From: Promethearchaeota archaeon
GTDB lineage: Archaea > Asgardarchaeota > Lokiarchaeia > Sigynarchaeales > SOKP01
Length of the DNA stretch: 5,392 nucleotides
Reading direction: 5' to 3'
Assembly: GCA_016839425.1 (NCBI GenBank)
Contig: JAEOUI010000059.1
Span: forward strand, 1 to 5,392
Numbering within the stretch: the stretch's first letter is position 1; each line of letters starts with the position of its first letter. Position numbers and translations under genes: made by a program. Of the stretch, positions 1 through 5,392 are shown piece after piece. A model generated the notes under the pieces. The model had not been told where the DNA came from and made no database searches. It saw nothing but the letters and a program-made list of their open reading frames with translations.

Positions 1-298
1 CGCTTGATGAAGCGTCTATGTTAAAATAATCCAAATTATCAAGCAAGCTATCGGAGCTGCTTCCGTATGTTCTGACTTCCAGCTCGTATCCTGTTCCCGT
101 AAGTTCGAAATTAGATAAATCAAAATTATTGGTTTCTTTGGATTGTTCTAGTTGCTGAAAATCTCTTGTCGTCGAATTTTCTTTCCTGTTTCCTAATGGC
201 AAGGAAGAAATATAAGGCATTAAAAAGCTCGATAAAAATATGAATCCTATGAGCGATAGTACGATAAATTTCTTCTTGCACTTTTTAATTTGTCGCAT
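1..298 (-). CDS. Secreted or membrane-anchored protein, N-terminal part only (runs off the left edge)
   Basis: Reading the minus strand from the ATG at 298-296 gives 99 open codons to the window edge without a stop. The N-terminus is strongly basic (MRQIKKCKKK), followed by a hydrophobic stretch at about residues 11-32 (FIVLSLIGFIFLSSFLMP). This is a typical signal peptide or N-terminal membrane anchor, so the rest is probably extracellular. The visible part after it is polar and rich in Ser, Asn, Asp and Thr (residues 38-99), with a possible beta-type segment around TGTGYELEVRTYG. An in-frame TAA at 307-305 limits the start to GTG 304 or ATG 298; ATG was chosen as the ordinary codon. No Shine-Dalgarno sequence is visible, and a TATA-like box about 26 bp upstream of 306 suggests a very short leader. 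I do not recognise the family. Asgard genomes encode many such surface proteins, but that is background knowledge, not evidence for function here. Confidence 0.72.
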   Translation of the reverse strand, partial: MRQIKKCKKKFIVLSLIGFIFLSSFLMPYISSLPLGNRKENSTTRDFQQLEQSKETNNFDLSNFELTGTGYELEVRTYGSSSDSLLDNLDYFNIDASSS

Positions 299-322
299 GA
301 GCACTTAAATTTCAATGTCTAA

Positions 323-345
323 TTTATTATTTATAAAATTTTCAA
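323..345 (-). promoter_or_regulatory. TATA-like box for the minus-strand secreted-protein gene
   Basis: On the minus strand, positions 337-323 read TTTATAAATAATAAA, preceded by a purine-rich GAAAA at 345-341 that could serve as a BRE. The box centre near 333 predicts a start of transcription near 306, just before the candidate start codons at 304 and 298. A leaderless or nearly leaderless mRNA would result. The region is AT-rich, so chance matches are easy. Confidence 0.4.
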
Positions 346-425
346 GCAATTTTAAAATTTCCTAAAATTAGTCTTTAGATTTTTAGCCCTCTACTTATTC
401 TAAAAAGTTTTAATTTTTATTGTAC

Positions 426-438
426 AATATATATTAAA
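426..438 (+). promoter_or_regulatory. Possible TATA element upstream of the M20 gene
   Basis: AATATATATTAAA is the most TATA-like stretch before the M20 gene. At archaeal spacing it would start transcription around 457-460, which would cut into the Shine-Dalgarno sequence. A weaker upstream box in the T/A-rich stretch at about 405-420 would give a more sensible leader. I cannot decide between them. Confidence 0.25.
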
Positions 439-452
439 CGATATATTCGAAT

Positions 453-463
453 AAAAGGAGGAT
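453..463 (+). promoter_or_regulatory. Strong Shine-Dalgarno sequence fixing the GTG start of the M20 gene
   Basis: AAAAGGAGGAT contains the full GGAGG core at 457-461, nine bases before the GTG at 471. This is the only strong ribosome binding site in the window and it decides the non-ATG start. The other plus-strand genes lack one. Confidence 0.8.
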
Positions 464-470
464 TTTAAGC

Positions 471-1844
471 GTGGAAGAAAAAATATCTGCAATTATCGAT
501 AAAGATAAAGAATCATATATCGAGTTCCTTAGAGATCTCATCAAAGCTGAAAGTTATAATCCTCCAGGGAACGAATTAAATGTAGCTAAGAGGATCAAAG
601 AATTTCTAGACGAAGGAAATGTAAAGTGTGAAATTTATCCATTTGGAAATAATCGAGCGAATTTATTTGCTTATTTAAATGATAATTTTGAAGAAAAAAT
701 TCTTTTATATAATGGGCACATGGATGTCGTTCCTCCTGGAAACGAGCAAGAATGGCCTTATCCTCCTTTAATGGCATATCGCGATGAGAAAAAGATTTAC
801 GGCAGAGGGGCGACCGATATGAAGGGGCCGCTAGCTGCGATGATAATTGCCTTGAAAATATTGAAAAATCTACAGATACCCTTAGCTGGAAATTTGATCT
901 TAAACGCAGTAGCTGACGAAGAAACAAGTGGAGAATTAGGAACCAAGTGGTCTATCGAACATCTTTTAAAAGAACAGAATATTAAAGTAGACTTTACAAT
1001 CGTGGGAGAGCCATCGCAAGTTGATCCCTTACCAAAAATGATAATTTTAGGCGAAAAAGGAAGGATCGTGCTTAAGATTATAACTAAGGGAATTTCTTGC
1101 CATTCTTCGGTTCCTTTTTTAGGAAAAAATGCAATAATGATGATGAGTGATATAATTCAAAATATTCATAAAATTGAATCGAAATTAATTAATTCTAAAT
1201 CCATTCAACCGCCCTTATCGCAAGATCAAATTCTCAATTTAATTAAGCCCATTTTTGCCCATAATCACGAATTTAAAGAATTTCTTGATGAAAACTTGAT
1301 TTTAAAAAATATGATTTTAGGCGTAAGTAATTTTATCTTTAATATTACAATGATAAATGCTGGAATAAAAGATAATATCATTCCGGATCAATGTGAAGCA
1401 ATAATGGACATACGACTTCTTCCAGGTCAGAGTGCCGAAATTACACTCCAGTGCGTGAAGGAAGTAATTCAAGAAACGGGTTATCAAGTATCAGATTATT
1501 CTAATGAGAAACAAAACAGTCAAGAACAAGTTTTTTTAGAAGTATTAGGCGTTTCAGAAGCCTCCTTTTGGAGTAATTGGGAAACTTCCTCCGAATTAAA
1601 ACTCTTTAAAAATATCGCTGAAAAAATTTATCCAGAAAAACCTTTTTACTTTTTGTTTACAGCTTCCTCGGACGCAAATTATTTTAGAAATTCAAATTAT
1701 TGCCCAAAAACGATAATTTTTGGTCCAGGTATTGGATTAACTGCCCATACAAAAGACGAATCGATTGAAATTGAAGACTTTCTAAATTCAATAAAAGTCT
1801 ATACGATATTTGCACTACAATATTTAACAAACGATCTTCAATAA
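471..1844 (+). CDS. M20-family zinc metallopeptidase/deacylase (ArgE/DapE/ACY1-like)
   Basis: A cytosolic-type dinuclear zinc amidohydrolase of 457 residues with no signal peptide. The M20 signature is complete: GHMDVV (H83 zinc ligand, D85 orienting Asp), GRGATDMKG (D116 bridging zinc), ADEETSG (E150 catalytic base, E151 zinc), VGEP (E180 zinc) and LTAHTKDE (H426 zinc). H211 in SCHSS is the lid-domain histidine expected to reach across a dimer. DNIIPDQCEA followed by DIRLLPG (residues 301-319) is the usual end of the dimerisation domain, and SSDANYF (399-405) the usual C-terminal catalytic element. The start is GTG 471, set by a strong Shine-Dalgarno sequence. Relatives hydrolyse N-acyl amino acids (acetylornithine, succinyl-diaminopimelate, acetyl-lysine) or peptides. 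Motifs do not give the substrate and no biosynthetic neighbour helps, so no gene symbol is assigned. It is somewhat longer than typical ArgE/DapE; the excess seems to lie at about residues 238-285 in the lid domain. All key residues are intact. Confidence 0.93.
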   Translation: MEEKISAIIDKDKESYIEFLRDLIKAESYNPPGNELNVAKRIKEFLDEGNVKCEIYPFGNNRANLFAYLNDNFEEKILLYNGHMDVVPPGNEQEWPYPPLMAYRDEKKIYGRGATDMKGPLAAMIIALKILKNLQIPLAGNLILNAVADEETSGELGTKWSIEHLLKEQNIKVDFTIVGEPSQVDPLPKMIILGEKGRIVLKIITKGISCHSSVPFLGKNAIMMMSDIIQNIHKIESKLINSKSIQPPLSQDQILNLIKPIFAHNHEFKEFLDENLILKNMILGVSNFIFNITMINAGIKDNIIPDQCEAIMDIRLLPGQSAEITLQCVKEVIQETGYQVSDYSNEKQNSQEQVFLEVLGVSEASFWSNWETSSELKLFKNIAEKIYPEKPFYFLFTASSDANYFRNSNYCPKTIIFGPGIGLTAHTKDESIEIEDFLNSIKVYTIFALQYLTNDLQ

Positions 1845-1851
1845 ACACGAA

Positions 1852-1860
1852 TTTTTTTTT
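1852..1860 (+). terminator. Oligo-T terminator of the M20 gene
   Basis: A run of nine T residues begins eight bases after the TAA stop at 1842-1844. Archaeal RNA polymerase terminates at such T tracts without needing a hairpin. It separates the M20 gene from the next gene's promoter. Confidence 0.6.
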
Positions 1861-1884
1861 AGCTGTAAAAAGAAATCGAATTCT

Positions 1885-1905
1885 ATTTTTAGGAATGCTA
1901 AAAAT
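1885..1905. repeat. 8-bp perfect inverted repeat
   Basis: ATTTTTAG at 1885-1892 is the exact reverse complement of CTAAAAAT at 1898-1905, with a 5-base spacer GAATG. It could add to termination of the M20 transcript or be a protein site. The arms are nearly all A/T, so the hairpin would be weak. Confidence 0.35.
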
Positions 1906-1908
1906 TAA

Positions 1909-1924
1909 AACTTAAAATTAAGTT
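1909..1924. repeat. 6-bp inverted repeat upstream of the vWA gene promoter
   Basis: AACTTA (1909-1914) and TAAGTT (1919-1924) are perfect inverted arms around AAAT. The repeat ends about 12 bases before the putative BRE/TATA at 1936-1947, a position where an activator or repressor dimer could bind. In sequence this AT-rich such a repeat is also expected by chance. Confidence 0.25.
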
Positions 1925-1935
1925 ATGTAGATCAT

Positions 1936-1947
1936 GGGAATATAATA
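1936..1947 (+). promoter_or_regulatory. BRE/TATA promoter placed for a leaderless vWA-finger transcript
   Basis: A purine-rich GGGAA (1936-1940) runs into ATATAATA (1940-1947). The box centre lies about 26 bases before the ATG at 1969, exactly the archaeal TATA-to-start distance. No Shine-Dalgarno sequence precedes that ATG. Both facts point to transcription starting at or next to the start codon. Confidence 0.5.
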
Positions 1948-1968
1948 TTAAAATATGTTTTAAGAATA

Positions 1969-3135
1969 ATGGGTTCAAAAATTAAAATTGAGGATACTGT
2001 TATCATTGTTGATGCTTCCCGTTCAATGTTTCGACACGATTTTTCTCAATCGAGATTAAAATTAGCATTACAAATGATCCAAATTTTTATTGAAAATAAA
2101 TTGCTAATTGATCCAAAAGATCGCATTGCAATATTGGAAATTGGAAACTCTCCCAAATTAATCTGTGATTTCACGGCAAATGAAGATGAATTGAGCTCTT
2201 CAATTAAAAAGATAAGCATTACAGGTAAAGGAAATCTTCATGAAGGTATTTCTTTTGCGATTCAGCTTTTAGTTAAAGAAATGAGAAAAGTGGGTGGAAA
2301 AACACAAAGAATTCTTATAATAAGTGATAATAAATCCCAAGAATTTAGCGAGAAATTTCTCAATTTATTAATGATAACCAAGGGGTTAAGTGTTTTCGTA
2401 GATTCGTGTCAATTTGGAAAATCCTCTGGATTAAAAAGAACTTTTTTAAAAAGAATTGCTCAAGATACAGGAGGCGAGTTTGGATATTTTAATAATGGAA
2501 AAGCTATTATCAATTCAGGAAAATCATTTGCATCTAAAAAACCACAAAAGGAAGAAAACGGATTTTATTCAAAAAAAGAAAGCACGAGCGTCCCCCTATT
2601 GAAAGATGTTGCTTTAACTTTAAGGCGCCCTTCTCTGTTAGAAATACAAATGTTGTTAAAAAACGAAGATTTGTCTAAACAAAAATGTGCAATATGTCAT
2701 TCGATAAAAGCGCCCTTGACCGGAGCAGATTATTATACCGAAGGGAGAAAATGTCCTTCATGTGAACGCACAATGCATGTATCGTGTGCGGCACAATGGG
2801 CAAAAAAATCTGAGTCGAAAGAGGACGTATTTAGATGCCCTTTTTGTTTTTTCTTATTAAAAGTTCCTAAATCGGCTATGACAATTCTTGATTCAAGTTC
2901 CCAACGTGGTAATAGAATAAAAGTCGTTCCAACTGTATTAAAAACAATAATGGTTCCAATAGCTCAAGATCAAATAAGTCAGATTGATGCCTCTTGTACC
3001 TATTGTAGAAATATCTTTTTAGACGATATGAAAGCTTTACAATGTAAGAATTGTGGTGTATATTATCACGAGCCTTGCTTCCTTAAAATGAAGGAAGAAA
3101 TAAAGGCGTGTAGGTATTGTGGTGCTCAAATTTAG
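1969..3135 (+). CDS. vWA domain protein with two C-terminal C4HC3 (RING/PHD-type) zinc fingers, Ssl1/p44-like
   Basis: A 388-residue soluble protein. Residues about 8-185 form a vWA fold: DASRSM at 15-20 is the MIDAS DxSxS loop, GKGNLHEGI (86-94) takes the place of the usual MIDAS threonine loop, and IISD ends in D120. A linker (186-238) leads to finger 1: C240-x2-C243-x18-C262-x2-C265-x4-H270-x2-C273-x16-C290-x2-C293. Finger 2 is C343-x2-C346-x12-C359-x2-C362-x4-H367-x2-C370-x10-C381-x2-C384, ending four residues before the C-terminus. vWA followed by a terminal binuclear finger is the order of the TFIIH subunit Ssl1/p44, and the vWA strings DASRSM and DTGGEF resemble what I recall of p44. 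Alternatives are an Rpn10-like scaffold (also vWA) or a RING ubiquitin ligase of the Asgard ubiquitin system. No E2, ubiquitin or helicase gene is adjacent to decide. ATG 1969 is the first possible start in frame; it has no Shine-Dalgarno sequence but a well-placed TATA box. Domain calls are firm; the function is inference. Confidence 0.88.
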   Translation: MGSKIKIEDTVIIVDASRSMFRHDFSQSRLKLALQMIQIFIENKLLIDPKDRIAILEIGNSPKLICDFTANEDELSSSIKKISITGKGNLHEGISFAIQLLVKEMRKVGGKTQRILIISDNKSQEFSEKFLNLLMITKGLSVFVDSCQFGKSSGLKRTFLKRIAQDTGGEFGYFNNGKAIINSGKSFASKKPQKEENGFYSKKESTSVPLLKDVALTLRRPSLLEIQMLLKNEDLSKQKCAICHSIKAPLTGADYYTEGRKCPSCERTMHVSCAAQWAKKSESKEDVFRCPFCFFLLKVPKSAMTILDSSSQRGNRIKVVPTVLKTIMVPIAQDQISQIDASCTYCRNIFLDDMKALQCKNCGVYYHEPCFLKMKEEIKACRYCGAQI

Positions 3136-3152
3136 AATCATTTATAAGTCGA

Positions 3153-3167
3153 AACATTTTTTATGTT
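3153..3167 (+). terminator. T6 run within a small inverted repeat after the vWA-finger gene
   Basis: Six T residues (3157-3162) lie about 20 bases after the TAG stop. They sit inside AACAT (3153-3157) and its complement ATGTT (3163-3167). Outer arms TTTATA (3141-3146) and TATAAA (3169-3174) could extend the stem imperfectly. An oligo-T termination site for the vWA-finger transcript is the simplest reading. Confidence 0.4.
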
Positions 3168-3201
3168 CTATAAAAGAAGGCTCTATCAAATGTTATTGTT
3201 C

Positions 3202-3215
3202 AAAAATATATAATA
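3202..3215 (+). promoter_or_regulatory. TATA box of the MetRS gene
   Basis: AAAAATATATAATA is the best TATA match in this intergenic stretch. Its centre near 3211 predicts transcription from about 3237 and a leader of roughly 20 bases. A weaker box around 3227-3237 (TTAATACTATA) would instead give a leaderless transcript starting near 3258. No clear Shine-Dalgarno sequence is present. Confidence 0.4.
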
Positions 3216-3259
3216 GAATCATTCCTTTAATACTATAACTAGTGAAATAGAAAAGATTG

Positions 3260-5320
3260 GTGATTTGTTTATCCGATAAGAAGAAACAAAAATGGGTTGT
3301 AACTAGTGCATGGCCTTATGTAAACGCAATTCCTCATCTTGGTAATATGGTTGGAAGCGTCTTGTCTGCAGATGTTTTTGCTCGATACCTCCGCTTAAAA
3401 GGTGATGAAGTCGTATTCGTTTCGGGTTCAGATGCGCATGGTACACCCGTGGCTGTTGAAGCAAAAAAACAAAATGTCGAAGCAAAAACTTTAGCCTTGA
3501 AAAACCATGAGATCATCAAAGATTTATTTGAAAAGTGGTATATCTCTTACGATAATTACACTCATACTCATAATCCAACTCACATAAAATTCGTCCAAGA
3601 CTTCTATTTGGATATTCAAAAAAATGGTTTCGTGCTTGAAAAAGAAATTGAATCGTTTTATTGCGAAAAAGACGATTTATATCTCCCAGATAGGTTTGTA
3701 GAGGGTGTTTGTCCTCATTGTGGAGACGAAAATGCTCGAGGTGATCAATGCGATAAATGTCAAAAACTACTCACACCATTAGAGCTTAAAAGCCCTCGAT
3801 GTGTTATATGTAATAATCCTCCTATTATTAAAAAAACAAAACACTGGTATATGGAATTTCCCAAACTCCAAGAAAAATTAACTCAGTTAATAGAATCTAA
3901 CGATATAATTCCCACAAATGCAAAAGCAGTGTGCTTAAATAGCATAAAAGAAGGACTACCTGAACGTTCCATCACTCGAGATTTGGAATGGGGCATACCT
4001 GCGAAGTTCAAGGGTGCTGAAAAAAAAACTATTTATGTGTGGTTCGAAGCGGTCCTTGGATATATTTCAGCAGTCAAGGAATGGGCAGATAAGATTGCTA
4101 AAAAACCCGAGTTGTATCATTCATTTTGGAAGGATGCAAATACGAAAACTGTTTTTTTCATTGGAAAAGACAACATCATCTTTCACTTGATAGTTTTTCC
4201 CGGTTTGCTTTTAGCATATAACAAGGGAAAACCAAAGAATGATCAATTCGTCCTGCCTTATAATGTGTCCTCAACCGAGTTTCTAATGTATGAAAACGAG
4301 AAATTTTCAAAATCCAAAGGCGTTGGTGTGTGGATTGACCACGCTTTAGAATTAGCTCCCGTGGATTATTGGCGTTTTAGCCTCATATATAGCCGACCAG
4401 AAAAATCAGATACTTCGTTCTTATGGTCCGAATTTGAGAATCATTTAAAAACTTTAAATGATAACATTGGAAATTTCGTTCATCGCACGCTGACATTTAC
4501 CTATAATAAATTTAATAAGATTATTCCAAAAAAATCGAAAATAGATGATATTGATGAAGCATTTCTCGAAAAAATTAACAATATCTCATTAAAAGTTGGA
4601 TCCTATATTGAAAAATTTAAATTAAAACGTGCTTTAAAGGAAGTTGTAAATTTTAGTAAAGAAGGAAATGTATATCTCAATACTAAGGCGCCATGGAAAA
4701 TGGAGGATAAAGAAAGTGCAGGACATGTTTTTAATATCTGCGCTCAAGCAGTCCACGCATTAGCCGTGCTTTTAAGTCCCTTCATCCCCAATACATCTCA
4801 AAAAATTTTAGATTTCTTGAATATTCGACAAAAGATTGATGACATTTCATGGAATAGCATCAACCAAGAATCTATAAAGGAAAGAACTGAAATAAAAAGA
4901 CCAAAACCCTTATTTCAAAAACTTGAAGTAAATGAAATGAAAGAAAAGAGCGAAAAAATGATGAGTTCTAAAAAAGCAGAAGATAAAGAAGAATCAAATA
5001 TCATTACATACGACGAATTTTCTAAACTTGATCTAAGAGTAGGTCTCGTGGAAGCTGTTGAAAATATACCAAAGGCCGATAAGTTATTGAAACTAACCGT
5101 AGATATTGGATCTGAAAAAAGAACAATAGTTGCTGGTTTGGCAGAATATTACACGGAAGAAGAATTATTAGGCAAAAAGATTATCGTATTGATAAATCTT
5201 GCGCCTCGAAAATTACGCGGTATTACGAGTCAAGGGATGCTACTCGCAGCGGATGATGGGAAAAGTGTTAAATTTTTGACACCGGAATCAGATCTTCCTC
5301 CGGGTTCAAAAATAAGTTAA
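3260..5320 (+). CDS. metG: Methionyl-tRNA synthetase with fused C-terminal tRNA-binding domain
   Basis: Class I synthetase that charges tRNA-Met with methionine in the cytosol. Counting from GTG 3260 (686 residues): the Rossmann core opens with WVVTSAWPYVNAIPHLGN, whose HLGN (26-29) is the HIGH motif. The connective insertion carries three CxxC pairs (C151/C154, C164/C167, C181/C184) and is preceded by C135 and D138, fitting the archaeal-type zinc knuckles. VWFEAVLGYISA (260-271) and FFIGKDNIIFH (299-309) are typical MetRS active-site segments, and KFSKS (348-352) is the KMSKS loop. A helical anticodon domain follows, with the conserved PW at 478-479. After a Lys/Glu-rich linker (about 540-582), residues 583-686 form an EMAPII/Trbp111-like OB fold (FSKLDLRVG, KADKLLKL, VAGLAEYY, SQGMLLAA). 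In many archaea this domain is a separate gene; here it is fused. Length agrees with full MetRS with that extension. A TAG at 3248-3250 restricts the start to TTG 3257 or GTG 3260; GTG is preferred as the commoner codon. No ATG is available near the N-terminus. Confidence 0.96.
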   Translation: MICLSDKKKQKWVVTSAWPYVNAIPHLGNMVGSVLSADVFARYLRLKGDEVVFVSGSDAHGTPVAVEAKKQNVEAKTLALKNHEIIKDLFEKWYISYDNYTHTHNPTHIKFVQDFYLDIQKNGFVLEKEIESFYCEKDDLYLPDRFVEGVCPHCGDENARGDQCDKCQKLLTPLELKSPRCVICNNPPIIKKTKHWYMEFPKLQEKLTQLIESNDIIPTNAKAVCLNSIKEGLPERSITRDLEWGIPAKFKGAEKKTIYVWFEAVLGYISAVKEWADKIAKKPELYHSFWKDANTKTVFFIGKDNIIFHLIVFPGLLLAYNKGKPKNDQFVLPYNVSSTEFLMYENEKFSKSKGVGVWIDHALELAPVDYWRFSLIYSRPEKSDTSFLWSEFENHLKTLNDNIGNFVHRTLTFTYNKFNKIIPKKSKIDDIDEAFLEKINNISLKVGSYIEKFKLKRALKEVVNFSKEGNVYLNTKAPWKMEDKESAGHVFNICAQAVHALAVLLSPFIPNTSQKILDFLNIRQKIDDISWNSINQESIKERTEIKRPKPLFQKLEVNEMKEKSEKMMSSKKAEDKEESNIITYDEFSKLDLRVGLVEAVENIPKADKLLKLTVDIGSEKRTIVAGLAEYYTEEELLGKKIIVLINLAPRKLRGITSQGMLLAADDGKSVKFLTPESDLPPGSKIS

Positions 5321-5392
5321 TCATTAATTTTACATCCTATACGATTGATCTAAAATTAAATATTTCCTAATTCTTTTATAATTCTTTAATAG

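Noticed and set aside
305..470. Possible small RNA or short gene in the divergent intergenic region
   Set aside because: Only AT-rich promoter-like sequence and a Shine-Dalgarno sequence are visible; no structured GC-rich element or convincing short reading frame.
595..927. 110-codon open frame on the minus strand
   Set aside because: It lies wholly inside the M20 gene opposite its zinc-binding motifs and has no recognisable protein features; a shadow frame.
3303..3519. Two overlapping 60-codon open frames on the minus strand
   Set aside because: Both are antisense to the conserved HIGH-motif region of MetRS and overlap each other; shadow frames.
3711..3814. Zinc-finger-like CxxC pairs as a possible separate regulatory finger
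   Set aside because: They sit in the connective insertion of MetRS, where zinc knuckles are a normal part of the family.
471..5320. An operon joining M20, vWA-finger and MetRS genes as one system
   Set aside because: Gaps of about 120 bp, T runs after the first two genes and separate TATA-like boxes argue for independent transcription, and the functions do not connect.
1..5392. CRISPR array, insertion sequence, tRNA or attachment site
   Set aside because: No regularly spaced repeats, transposase, terminal inverted repeats or tRNA-like cloverleaf could be found by reading both strands.
5321..5392. Terminator or next gene start after MetRS
   Set aside because: The longest T runs are only four bases and no reading frame is evident before the edge; too little to call.

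Overview
The window is AT-rich throughout and looks archaeal. Genes are preceded by TATA-like boxes at archaeal spacing, at least one start appears leaderless, and oligo-T runs follow stop codons. A von Willebrand factor A (vWA) protein with two C-terminal RING/PHD-type zinc fingers is a eukaryote-like architecture. Together these suggest an Asgard archaeon, perhaps Lokiarchaeia-like. This placement is inference from style and gene content; no rRNA or other marker in the window settles it.

Layout: (1) positions 1-298, minus strand, hold the first 99 codons of a predicted secreted or membrane-anchored protein that runs off the left edge. (2) Positions 299-470 are a divergent intergenic region with a TATA-like box for the minus-strand gene and a strong Shine-Dalgarno sequence for the next gene. 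(3) Positions 471-1844, plus strand, encode an M20-family metallopeptidase/deacylase with all zinc ligands visible. (4) Positions 1845-1968 hold a T9 terminator, two short inverted repeats and a TATA box placed for leaderless transcription. (5) Positions 1969-3135, plus strand, encode a 388-residue vWA plus two-zinc-finger protein whose order and C-terminal finger spacing resemble the TFIIH subunit Ssl1/p44. (6) Positions 3136-3256 are intergenic, with a T6 run inside a small inverted repeat and a TATA box. (7) Positions 3260-5320, plus strand, encode methionyl-tRNA synthetase with a fused C-terminal EMAPII/Trbp111-type tRNA-binding domain. (8) Positions 5321-5392 are a short AT-rich tail with no recognisable gene.

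The three complete plus-strand genes are each separated by about 120 bp with plausible separate terminators and promoters, so they look like individually transcribed neighbours, not one operon. I see no shared pathway: MetRS is housekeeping translation, the M20 enzyme is probably amino-acid or peptide metabolism, and the vWA-finger protein is probably a scaffold in transcription/repair or ubiquitin-type signalling. The vWA-finger protein is the item most worth following up.
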